Assembly: GCA_027025175.1 (NCBI GenBank)
Contig: JALVRF010000023.1
Location: 10,556-50,314 of the forward strand
Reading direction: 5' to 3'
DNA length: 39,759 nucleotides
Source of the DNA: Candidatus Aminicenantota bacterium
GTDB taxonomy: Bacteria > Acidobacteriota > Aminicenantia > S016-38
The position numbers and the translations under genes are program-made. The notes below the pieces were generated by a model that had not been told where the DNA came from, ran no database searches, and saw nothing but the letters and a program-made list of their open reading frames with translations. Shown in pieces: positions 19,360 to 27,511 of this stretch (within the stretch, counting starts at the first letter, position 1; each line of letters begins with the position of its first letter).

Positions 19360-21076
19360 CTAAAATCCTCCTGAGGAGCCTCCCTGCCACAGGGGCTGCC
19401 GTCTCTCCCCCGGCTCCCCCGTGTTCCACCAAGACGAATATGGAAATTTCTGGGTTATCGCAGGGGGCAATTGCTGCGAAAAGGGAATGGGGTTTTATTT
19501 TCTTGCTCTTTTCCAGTTTAACCACCTGGGCGGTTCCCGTCTTACCGCAAACACTTATCCCTGGCACAGAGGCTGCTCGCCCGGTTCCCTCCTTCACCAC
19601 CAGCCTCATTCCCTTAATAACCGCCTCAAATATCCAGGGGGAAATTTCCATGCTCACCTTTTCTGTTTTCTCCCCCTTGATAACATGGGGAACCGGATAC
19701 CAGCCCCTGTTTCCTATGGCAGCAACGAAGGTGGCCACCTGAAGGGGGGTAGCGGTGAAATAACCCTGACCTATGGAAAGGGAAATGGTCTCCCCTGGAT
19801 ACCAGCCCACACCCAGGTGTTTCCTTTTCCACTGAGGACTGGGCAGGATTCCCTCCTTTTCCCCGGGAAGGTCTATCCCGGTTTTCCTCCCAAATGGAAA
19901 ATCCTTCACCACATCAACTATGTTTTCAATCCCCAATCTATCCCCCATCTTGTAAAAATAAACATTGCATGAGTCCCTTATAGCATGGGCAAGGTCCTCC
20001 CATCCGTGGCCACCGGCTCTCCAGCAGCGGAAGTTCCTGCCGCCGAAGGGGAAAAAACCCGGACAGAAAATCTTCTCCCTCGGGCTGACCACCCCCTTCT
20101 TCAGGGCCGCCACCGCCATGGCCAGTTTAAATATGGAGCCTATGGGGTATGTCCCCTGGATGGCCCTGTTGAAAAGGGGCTTTCCCGGGTCGGTCATTAT
20201 TTTAAGTTTAGCCCTTCCAGCAAACCTTGAGGACATCAGATTGGGCTCAAAGGAAGGGGATGATACCATGGCAAGAACCTCCCCGGTTTTTGGGGAAAGA
20301 ATCACCACCGCCCCGGATTTTCCCTGAAGTTCCTCCCGGGCCCATTTTTGAATATCCAGGTCAAGGGCAAGAACAAGTTTTCTTCCCGGATGGGGTGGGG
20401 TTCTTTTTATGATTTTAATAGGATTCCCCATGCTGTCCCTCAGAAGATAAAGGGCCCCGTCCTTTCCCCTTAAAACCGCATCGTATGACCTTTCCACCCC
20501 CTTTTTTCCCACCAGGGCTCCGGGTTTTAGGCCCAGTGCCTTCACCTCCCTCCCGTTGGCTTCCCCCACATATCCAACCACATGAGCCGCAAGTTCTCCA
20601 AAGGGATAAAACCTCATGGGCTCTGCTTCCACCAGGAACTCCGGAAATTTATCCCTTATGGCCTCAAGCCTGGAAATCTGAGCCATGTTCAGGTTTTCAG
20701 CGATTACCACCGGGAGCAGTCTCGGAAAATCCCTGTAATTGTCCAGCCTGTGGCGAAGTTCCTGCACCGGAATTGAAAGTATACCGGAAACCTCAGAAAG
20801 GGCTGAATCCGGGTCCCGGGAGAGTCCCCGCACAAAGGAAAGGGAAAAGGACGCCCTGGTCTCTGCCAGGACCCTTCCCTCCCGGTCCGTGATGAGACCC
20901 CGCGGGGCCTTTACGGGAAAAACAAGGGTTCTATTCCTCTCTGCAAGGCGCAGGTATTTCTCCCTCTGCAAAATCTGAAGTTGAAAACATCTTACGGCTA
21001 TCAACAGAAAAATCCCGGCCAGAGCCAGGATAAATTTAAACCTGGAAGATTTAAGTTTCTCTAAACTTTCTCGCAT
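19337..21076 (-). CDS. mrdA: Penicillin-binding protein 2 (class B transpeptidase)
   Basis: RGLITDREGRVLAE, SIFK (SxxK), SCN (SxN), KTGTAQ (KTG). Adjacent to rodA. Confidence 0.97.
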   Translation of the reverse strand: MRESLEKLKSSRFKFILALAGIFLLIAVRCFQLQILQREKYLRLAERNRTLVFPVKAPRGLITDREGRVLAETRASFSLSFVRGLSRDPDSALSEVSGILSIPVQELRHRLDNYRDFPRLLPVVIAENLNMAQISRLEAIRDKFPEFLVEAEPMRFYPFGELAAHVVGYVGEANGREVKALGLKPGALVGKKGVERSYDAVLRGKDGALYLLRDSMGNPIKIIKRTPPHPGRKLVLALDLDIQKWAREELQGKSGAVVILSPKTGEVLAMVSSPSFEPNLMSSRFAGRAKLKIMTDPGKPLFNRAIQGTYPIGSIFKLAMAVAALKKGVVSPREKIFCPGFFPFGGRNFRCWRAGGHGWEDLAHAIRDSCNVYFYKMGDRLGIENIVDVVKDFPFGRKTGIDLPGEKEGILPSPQWKRKHLGVGWYPGETISLSIGQGYFTATPLQVATFVAAIGNRGWYPVPHVIKGEKTEKVSMEISPWIFEAVIKGMRLVVKEGTGRAASVPGISVCGKTGTAQVVKLEKSKKIKPHSLFAAIAPCDNPEISIFVLVEHGGAGGETAAPVAGRLLRRILGEKIKGN

Positions 21077-21485
21077 TTCTTATGTATATGGGATAATAGG
21101 CCAAAAGGGTAAGAACATACGATTTTATGGAAAGGGAATACCCTGTGGAAAAAAGGGAAAGGAGCCCCATGGCCACCAGGTCTTTGATCAGGAGGAAAAC
21201 CAGAAGGAGAAAAATCATGGTTCTCGGAGTGGGCAAAATTTTGCCGGTTATCCAGTGAAGGAAAAGGGCGCTCAGGGTGAAGGAAAAGGCGAAAACCCCT
21301 AAGGGCGTGCCCGAGGCCAGGTCTGCAAGAAAACCCGCAAGCGTAGCCCAGTAAGCCCCGTCGGGATGTCTCGCCATCAAAAAGGCAAGCATTGCCAGAA
21401 ATTGAAAGGGCAAAGGACCACTTATGGGGGAGGCCTCCCACAGAAAAGAAAACAAAAGGGCAACGACAAGGAAAAGCCTTACCAT
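21051..21485 (-). CDS. mreD: Rod shape-determining protein MreD
   Basis: 144-aa multi-TM protein between mreC and mrdA with MreD-like GFLADLASGTPLGVFAFSFTL. Confidence 0.88.
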   Translation of the reverse strand: MVRLFLVVALLFSFLWEASPISGPLPFQFLAMLAFLMARHPDGAYWATLAGFLADLASGTPLGVFAFSFTLSALFLHWITGKILPTPRTMIFLLLVFLLIKDLVAMGLLSLFSTGYSLSIKSYVLTLLAYYPIYIRNARKFRET

Positions 21486-22255
21486 TTTCTTATTATCCCT
21501 ACAAATTCAAGGGTGTCCACGGAAAAATACGGCCTTACCTCCACGGAAAGAAAAATTCCAGAGGCTTTCCTCACCCTCTCAATCCTGCCCACAGGTAGAC
21601 CCGGAGGAAATATACCATCCAGTCCTGAGGTAAAAACTTCATCCCCCTCCTTAATTCCGGAGGTTGGATAAATGTAATCCAGCACCAGTAAATTTTCTCC
21701 CCTTCCCCTCAGAACCCCGTATTCCCCTCTTACCTTCACACCTATAGCGGACATGGGAGAAGTTATGGGTTTAACCCAGCACCGGGAATAGGAGATAGGG
21801 GGAACTACCTTACCAACGGCATTGCCCTTCTGGTCCACCACCGCCATTCCCTCTTTTATTCCCTGTCCCCAACCCGCCTCCACCGAAAAATTGAGATTCA
21901 CGTTTCTGGGGTTTAGCAGCACCGTTCTGGCGTAAAAAACCGAGGGCAAAGGCGGGGACTTCTCAAGGGATGACCTGTAAATCTCCTGGCGTAATCTCAG
22001 GTTTTCCAGCCTGAGTTTCAGAATTTCCTCCCTGAGTTTCTTATCTCCTTTAAGAACTTCCCTGGCCCTGGCTACAGCCATCCAGTTATCGTCCAGGGAG
22101 TAGACCAGGGAAGATAAACCCAGAGCGGCACTGTCCACCGCTGAAATTACCGAATAGAAAAATTTCTGCACTGGCATGGAAAAAATCCCGTGGGAAATGA
22201 TTATTAAAAGATCCAGGACCAGGAGCAAAATATAAGTTTTGGTCCCCCCTTTCAA
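21479..22255 (-). CDS. mreC: Rod shape-determining protein MreC
   Basis: N-terminal TM, coiled coil (LREEILKLRLENLRLRQEI), MreC beta domain (VDQKGNAVGKVVPPIS...VRGEYGVLRGRG...GLDGIFPPGLPVGRI). Confidence 0.94.
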   Translation of the reverse strand: MKGGTKTYILLLVLDLLIIISHGIFSMPVQKFFYSVISAVDSAALGLSSLVYSLDDNWMAVARAREVLKGDKKLREEILKLRLENLRLRQEIYRSSLEKSPPLPSVFYARTVLLNPRNVNLNFSVEAGWGQGIKEGMAVVDQKGNAVGKVVPPISYSRCWVKPITSPMSAIGVKVRGEYGVLRGRGENLLVLDYIYPTSGIKEGDEVFTSGLDGIFPPGLPVGRIERVRKASGIFLSVEVRPYFSVDTLEFVGIIRKW

Positions 22256-22258
22256 TTT

Positions 22259-23293
22259 TTAATCCACGGAGACTTTCCTCAGCAGGTCCAGGTCGTCCAG
22301 AATTTTTCCTACCCCCTCGGCCACACTTGATAGGGGATCCCTGGCCAGTTCTACGGGAAGTTTAAGTTCCTTTTCTATCCTCTTATCAAGGTTTTTAAGG
22401 AGGGCCCCCCCGCCGCTGAGCACTATTCCCCTCTCAAAAATGTCGGCGGAAAGTTCAGGAGGGGTGGTCTCCAGGGTATCCCTTATGGCATTTATTATCA
22501 TGGTCACTACCGGATCCAGGGCCTCCTTGATGTCCAGTTCGTTCACCACTATGTTCCTGGGGAGTCCCTCCCGCAGGTCCCTGCCCTTTACCTCCTTTTC
22601 TCTGGGTTCCTCGGCTTCAATAACATTTCCTATTTCAATTTTTATCTCCTCGGCGGTCCTTTCGCCCACCAGGAGGTTAAATTTATTCTTGAGGTAATTT
22701 CTAATAGCCTCGTCCATCTCGTTTCCAGCCACCCTTATGGTTTTCCCCTTAACCACCCCGGCAAGGGAAATCACGGAAATGTCCGTGGTGCCTCCGCCTA
22801 TATCCACTATCATGCTCCCAGTGGGCTCCTGAACAGACAGGCCCGCACCTATGGCCGCTGCCATGGCCTGCTCCACCATGAATACCTCCTTGGCCCTTAC
22901 CCTCAGAGCGACATCCTTAACCGCCCTTTTTTCTACAGGGGTTATCCCTGAGGGAATACCTATCACCACCCTGGGCCTTACCCAGGAAGCCCCTCTCATG
23001 GCTTTTTTCAGGAAGGTCTCCAGCATCTTTTCTGCAGCCTCAAAATCGGCAATGACACCGTCGCGCAGGGGTTTTACTGATCTTACCCTGTCCGGGGTTT
23101 TGCCCAGCATCCTTTTGGCCTCACTTCCTGTAGCAAGCACCTTTCCGGTTTTAACATCAATGGCCACGATGGAAGGCTCACGGAGAATTATCCCTTCACC
23201 CTTCTTATATATAAGGGTATTGGCCGTGCCCAGGTCAATCCCCAGGCTGGTCCCTTCAAATAGTCCGAAAAATTTTCTCAAAAAATTAGTCAC
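22259..23293 (-). CDS. mreB: Actin-like rod shape-determining protein MreB
   Basis: GIDLGTANTLIYKKGEGI, KPLRDGVIADFEAAEKML, GSMIVDIGGGTTDISVISL, GIVLSGGGALLKNLDKRI. Confidence 0.98.
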   Translation of the reverse strand: MTNFLRKFFGLFEGTSLGIDLGTANTLIYKKGEGIILREPSIVAIDVKTGKVLATGSEAKRMLGKTPDRVRSVKPLRDGVIADFEAAEKMLETFLKKAMRGASWVRPRVVIGIPSGITPVEKRAVKDVALRVRAKEVFMVEQAMAAAIGAGLSVQEPTGSMIVDIGGGTTDISVISLAGVVKGKTIRVAGNEMDEAIRNYLKNKFNLLVGERTAEEIKIEIGNVIEAEEPREKEVKGRDLREGLPRNIVVNELDIKEALDPVVTMIINAIRDTLETTPPELSADIFERGIVLSGGGALLKNLDKRIEKELKLPVELARDPLSSVAEGVGKILDDLDLLRKVSVD

Positions 23294-24233
23294 CGTAAAC
23301 CACCACCTGTTTTACTTTTCTACTAACATTGCCCGCAGAGTCCATGGCCTCCACAACCACGGTTTTTATTCCCGGAGTATTGAACTCCAGGGTATGGAAA
23401 AATTTCCCCGAGGTCTCCACAGGGACCCGGGCCCCGTTTATGAACACTTTGACCCCCACCTCAGTGGTCCCCCTGATTATCACCACCTTCCCCTTGGGGG
23501 TTATGGAGACATCTAACTGAGGAGGAGTTTTGTCAAGGCTCCTGAGTTGAGACCTGAAATCTTTAAAAATTACGGGATGAGATGAACTACAAATAAGACC
23601 GGAGGACAGACAGGCCCTTATATGAAAACTTCCATTTCCGGGTCTTATAAGCCTGGAGGACGAAACATTAACCGAGAGAATCGGGCGAACGAAAAATGGC
23701 CCCCTGCTGACTTCCACCAGGGCTGGAGAGGAAACCTTAACAAGGATGCCGTTCCCGGTGGATTTAACGCTAAGGGACGGAATAGAAATTTTCCTTCTTT
23801 TCTTGCCGGTAAAAATCTGCCCGGAAGAGGCCTCGCAGGCCCTTCCCTTTATTACGGAAACCGCCCTATCAGAAATCATCCCTTCCCCTTCAAAACTGCA
23901 GGAGAAGGCTGAATTCTCAATTTTACCTTTACCGTAAAACTCGGCCATCCCCTTTAAAATTTTTATTCCTGAGATGGAAAACTTCGCAGAGGAATTTTCC
24001 TTCAGGAGAAAAAGCCCCTGCCCTGTGGATACCAGGACCCTTCCCCCACCGGTCTTAACTATAAGGCCATTCTCTTCTGACCGGGTGGACACCTTACCGT
24101 TGTAATCCAGAACCGAAACTTTGCCTTCCTGGACATAAACGGGTTTATTTCCGTACTTCAGGTAAATTTCAAGAAAAACCCACCCAAATATTAAAAATAG
24201 AAGGATAACCAGGCCTGCAATAAGTCTTTTCAC
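23286..24233 (-). CDS. Membrane-anchored FecR-like/Ig-like (bacterial Ig) protein, uncharacterised, first gene of the mre block
   Basis: N-terminal TM, FecR-like pattern (SVLDYNGKVSTRSEENGLIVKTGGGRVLVSTGQG), C-terminal Ig-like domain (PPQLDVSITPKGKVVIIRGTTEVGVKVFINGARVPVETSGKFFHTLEFNTPGIKTVVVEAMDSAGNVSRKVKQVVV). GTG start; overlaps mreB by 8 nt. Confidence 0.75.
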   Translation of the reverse strand: MKRLIAGLVILLFLIFGWVFLEIYLKYGNKPVYVQEGKVSVLDYNGKVSTRSEENGLIVKTGGGRVLVSTGQGLFLLKENSSAKFSISGIKILKGMAEFYGKGKIENSAFSCSFEGEGMISDRAVSVIKGRACEASSGQIFTGKKRRKISIPSLSVKSTGNGILVKVSSPALVEVSRGPFFVRPILSVNVSSSRLIRPGNGSFHIRACLSSGLICSSSHPVIFKDFRSQLRSLDKTPPQLDVSITPKGKVVIIRGTTEVGVKVFINGARVPVETSGKFFHTLEFNTPGIKTVVVEAMDSAGNVSRKVKQVVVYGD

Positions 24234-24239
24234 AGGGAT

Positions 24240-24268
24240 AATTTACCAGAAAAATTCACTTTTGTGAA
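24240..24268 (-). promoter_or_regulatory. Predicted mre-block promoter (TTCACA-N17-TAAATT, extended -10 TGG)
   Basis: The -35 hexamer lies inside palindrome TTCAC-TTTT-GTGAA (24255-24268). The -10 ends 6 nt before the GTG start. Confidence 0.6.
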
Positions 24269-24296
24269 CAGTAAAACCGATTAAATTCTCGCCCCC

Positions 24297-25280
24297 CTAA
24301 AATTCCCCGGGCAGCCTGTAAACCCTGAACCCCGTATCATCAGGGTTAATGTAAAAAAGATAGCCCTTCCTTATCTTAAACCTGTATCCTATGTACTCGT
24401 ATTTCAGGGGAAGTATGTAGGACCTCAGATATTCCCCCTGGCTGGTAAAGACATCAAACCTGGGATGGTTCTTTCTGTAATATCCGGTAATCAAGCATAG
24501 CTTCCCTCCGCATGCGGCAGCGTAGAGCACTGAGAAAGGCTCAACATTCCTTGCATTTTTAATTTTCCGGAGAATAGGCACCGTGGGAGCCGGGGCTTTA
24601 AATTTTACGGTCTTAAGTTTCCTGCCCTTCAAATCATAGAAGGAAAATTGATAACTGGGCGAGGCAGAGGCAAAAATCCTGTCCCCTATCAAAGCGTAAA
24701 CAGGGCGGGAAATGATGAATATTTCAATGCGCTTCCCTCTTCTCTGGCTAAAGGTAGCCACAGGGAGCTGGAGAATTTCAGTAAGGGGAGCATCCTTTCC
24801 CCAGAGGTAAAGATCTCCCTTTCCTCCCTTTTCAGAAAAAAAGGTCCCTGAAAGAAGGAGCCTGTCCCCTATTTCCCCCACTATGCGGTCCAGATCCGCT
24901 GGAAGCCTTCTCTGCCAGAGAACCTTTCCGTCCAGGGAATAGACGATAATCTTGTCCTCCACATGAAGGGTGTAAATCTTGCCGCCTTCCACCCAGAGGC
25001 TGGTAATGTAAGTGTATTCTCCAGGTCCCTGCCCGAATCCCCCGATGGTCCTTAAGGAATCCCCTTCTACAACTTCAAGCCCCTTCCGGGCATCAAAGAA
25101 GACCAGTTTCCCATCATCGGTAATGTCGGCATCGCTAACCCTTCCCACATCCTCCCTGGAGGTAAAATCCGCCACCGGCTGAAGGTCCAACTCCTTGAGA
25201 TTTTCCAGAGGAGGGAGTTTCTTGCCGCAGAAAGCCACCATAAAGGAAGCGAGGATGAGAATTAAAATCTTCCTGCTCAT
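24297..25280 (-). CDS. 6-bladed beta-propeller-like lipoprotein
   Basis: MSRKILILILASFMVAFCGKK lipoprotein signal; propeller-like repeats (GDSLRTIGGFGQGPGEYTYITSLWVEGGKIYTLHVEDKIIVYSLDGKVLWQRRLP). The ORF track extends to 25304, but ATG 25280 fits both signal peptide and promoter. Confidence 0.75.
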   Translation of the reverse strand: MSRKILILILASFMVAFCGKKLPPLENLKELDLQPVADFTSREDVGRVSDADITDDGKLVFFDARKGLEVVEGDSLRTIGGFGQGPGEYTYITSLWVEGGKIYTLHVEDKIIVYSLDGKVLWQRRLPADLDRIVGEIGDRLLLSGTFFSEKGGKGDLYLWGKDAPLTEILQLPVATFSQRRGKRIEIFIISRPVYALIGDRIFASASPSYQFSFYDLKGRKLKTVKFKAPAPTVPILRKIKNARNVEPFSVLYAAACGGKLCLITGYYRKNHPRFDVFTSQGEYLRSYILPLKYEYIGYRFKIRKGYLFYINPDDTGFRVYRLPGEF

Positions 25281-25334
25281 GGAAAAATAATACTTCATTT
25301 TCAATTTTGCTGAAACTTTCTCAGGAGGCCTTCT

Positions 25335-25363
25335 TTGAAAAATTCAGCACCTCAGCTTAGAAT
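25335..25363 (+). promoter_or_regulatory. Predicted promoter of the pentapeptide/channel gene (TTGAAA-N17-TAGAAT)
   Basis: 17-bp spacer, followed by a purine-rich SD (GGGGGAGGGAG) before ATG 25390. Confidence 0.65.
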
Positions 25364-25389
25364 AAACATAGAACAGGGGGGAGGGAGAA

Positions 25390-26775
25390 ATGGCTAAATG
25401 CAAATTCAGAACTAAAGACGGCTGGGAGTGCCCTTTAGAGGCAGAACCCGGAGAAGATTACTGCTACTGGCACAAAAGAGAGGACGGGAAAAGCCCGACC
25501 AAGGAACAACTGGAAGTTTTAAAGAAGGAAAAAATAATAGGGGTTTACCTGAGAAGAGCAAATCTTGAGGGGACTGAGCTTCAAGGAGCTATCCTCAGAA
25601 AGGCAGACCTTCAAGGAGCTAACCTTGAAGGGACGAATCTTGTGGCGGCTGACCTCCAAGGAGGGGTCCTTTTCTTGGCAAACCTTCAAGGAGCCATTTT
25701 TATATCGGCAAACCTTAAAGAAGCTATACTCAGGAAGACAAATCTTCAAGGAAGTTACTTTATAGGAGCAAAGCTTCAAGGAGCTGACCTTATGGGGGCA
25801 AGTCTTGAGGGAGCAAACCTTGAGGGGGTGAAAACCGACAGAGAAACGGACCTCACCGGAACTTTACTCGATTATTCAAACCTCCTCTTTTCGTATATAG
25901 ACGAGACGAAAACCCTGAGAAATGCAAGATTCAACAGTAAAACCGAAATTAACGAAATCGTAGCAGACCTTCTGAGAAAGAGAAATTTTAAAACAGTAGT
26001 CCTGGACGCGAGTAAGATAAAAAAAGAGCATCCGTTTGTTTATAAATTACTCAGAAGAGAGGGATTTCTGAAATATGTTTATGTCTTAAATGGAATCTTT
26101 TTCTTTGATAGAGAGAGAAATTGTTTCGTTAGTCATCCAGGTGATTATTGCATTAAGATTGAAAATACGCATGAAGCAGAAATAAAAGAAATAGCCGAAA
26201 ACCTGGACAAATACCTCTTACAAAATCCTCCAGAAGGACACACAGAAGACCCTAAAAAGTATAAAAAAGACTTAATAATCCAACTTTACGAAGCGTCTTA
26301 TGAAGTTTTCAATATGCTTTATTACTTCTACATCCAGAATGGGAAACTGGACGAAGCCCTTGAGATGCACAGAAGAAGGAGCGATGTGAGAAGGAAACTT
26401 CTAATGGTGAAGGGAGGGTGGAACAGAGTACGGGCCATCTTCTATGATTGGTTTATATTAAAGTTCCTTACCGGCTACGGATTGAATGTCCTCAAGCCCA
26501 TTCTTTTTTCCCTTATAACCATCATCACTTTTGCCTTTCTCTTCTGGATTACTGGAGGGATCGTGAAAATAGTAAACGGCATTCCCTACAAGCCGGATTT
26601 CTGGGATCACCTTTACCACAGCGTTATTACCTTCACCAGTCTGGGGTACTCCAACATAGTTCCCAACCTGGAAATAGGCCACTTGGCCCAGTTTCTGGTT
26701 GCTGCAGAATCCATCCTGGGCGTTTTGCTCATAGCACTGATAATATTCACCATAACCTATCGTATTTCCAAGTAG
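25390..26775 (+). CDS. Pentapeptide-repeat protein fused to a C-terminal two-TM potassium-channel-like pore domain
   Basis: N-terminal CxF..C..C.H motif (CKFRTKDGWECPLEAEPGEDYCYWH), about 17 A(D/N)LxG pentapeptide units, middle region, then TM-pore-TM with FTSLGYSNIVPN and C-terminal TM FLVAAESILGVLLIALIIFTITY. Confidence 0.87.
   Translation: MAKCKFRTKDGWECPLEAEPGEDYCYWHKREDGKSPTKEQLEVLKKEKIIGVYLRRANLEGTELQGAILRKADLQGANLEGTNLVAADLQGGVLFLANLQGAIFISANLKEAILRKTNLQGSYFIGAKLQGADLMGASLEGANLEGVKTDRETDLTGTLLDYSNLLFSYIDETKTLRNARFNSKTEINEIVADLLRKRNFKTVVLDASKIKKEHPFVYKLLRREGFLKYVYVLNGIFFFDRERNCFVSHPGDYCIKIENTHEAEIKEIAENLDKYLLQNPPEGHTEDPKKYKKDLIIQLYEASYEVFNMLYYFYIQNGKLDEALEMHRRRSDVRRKLLMVKGGWNRVRAIFYDWFILKFLTGYGLNVLKPILFSLITIITFAFLFWITGGIVKIVNGIPYKPDFWDHLYHSVITFTSLGYSNIVPNLEIGHLAQFLVAAESILGVLLIALIIFTITYRISK
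25555..25835 (+). repeat. DNA-level periodic repeat encoding pentapeptide units (recurring CTTCAAGGAGC, 15-bp register)
   Basis: CTTCAAGGAGC-like words recur at 15-bp multiples across 25555-25835. Confidence 0.7.
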
Positions 26776-26812
26776 CATCCCGGCGGATATCCTTCAAAGG
26801 CCATTTCTAAAG

Positions 26813-26827
26813 TATAATTAAACCATG
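26813..26827 (+). promoter_or_regulatory. Predicted -10 (TATAAT) 6 nt before the start codon
   Basis: TATAAT 26813-26818, N6, ATG 26825. -35 is weak. Confidence 0.5.
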
Positions 26828-27511
26828 AAAATAGGCTGTGCAGGATTCGGGGAAGCCAAGGGAAAATACTTCAGGGAGTTCAATGTGGTGGAGGTGCAGC
26901 AGACCTTTTACAGACCTGTTCCCTTAGACACCCTGAAAAGGTGGAGGGAGGAGGCGCCGGTGGGCTTTGAGTTTACCCTGAAGGCCCTCCAGGTCATAAC
27001 CCATCCCCCCCATTCCCCCACATACCGAAGATACAGGGGCCCCAGGCCCGGGGATGCCGGTTTTTTCAGGCCCGTAAAACCGGTTATGGAAGCCTGGGAA
27101 ACCACCCTCAAGGAGGCAGAGGCCCTGGAGGCTAAAATCATCATTTTTCAACTTCCCCCCAGTTTCTGTCCAGAATCCCAAAACCTGGAAAACATGGCCA
27201 GGTTTTTCTCCTCGGTTAAAACCGATGGGCTTTCCCTGGGGATTGAGCTCAGGTGTAAAGAGTGGAAGGGGAAGGTTGAGGAGCTCTGCCGGGAATTCGG
27301 GCTTTTCCATGTGGTTGACCCCTTCTCCTGGGAAAGGGAATGCGGGGAGGTAAAATATTTCCGCCTTCACGGGAAGGGCGGTTATCGTTACAGGTTCACT
27401 GAGGAGGATTTCTCCTTCCTCAAGGAAATTTCCGACCGGGATACCTACATAATTTTCAACAACATTTATGCCTTAGAAGATGCGAGAAGATTTAAGGACT
27501 TTATTATCTAA
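26825..27511 (+). CDS. DUF72 (YecE-like) family protein
   Basis: MKIGCAGFGEAKGKYFREFNVVEVQQTFYRPVPLDTLKRWREEAPVGFEFTLKALQVITH, FQLPPSF, YFRLHGKGGYRY. Confidence 0.92.
   Translation: MKIGCAGFGEAKGKYFREFNVVEVQQTFYRPVPLDTLKRWREEAPVGFEFTLKALQVITHPPHSPTYRRYRGPRPGDAGFFRPVKPVMEAWETTLKEAEALEAKIIIFQLPPSFCPESQNLENMARFFSSVKTDGLSLGIELRCKEWKGKVEELCREFGLFHVVDPFSWERECGEVKYFRLHGKGGYRYRFTEEDFSFLKEISDRDTYIIFNNIYALEDARRFKDFII

Noticed and set aside
22851-23516. 221-aa + strand ORF opposite mreB
   Set aside because: Antisense to highly conserved MreB codons.
25519-25779. 86-aa - ORF and 66-aa + alternate-frame ORF with repeats in the pentapeptide region
   Set aside because: Their periodicity is a by-product of the 15-bp DNA repeats; the annotated frame gives the canonical A(D/N)LxG pattern.
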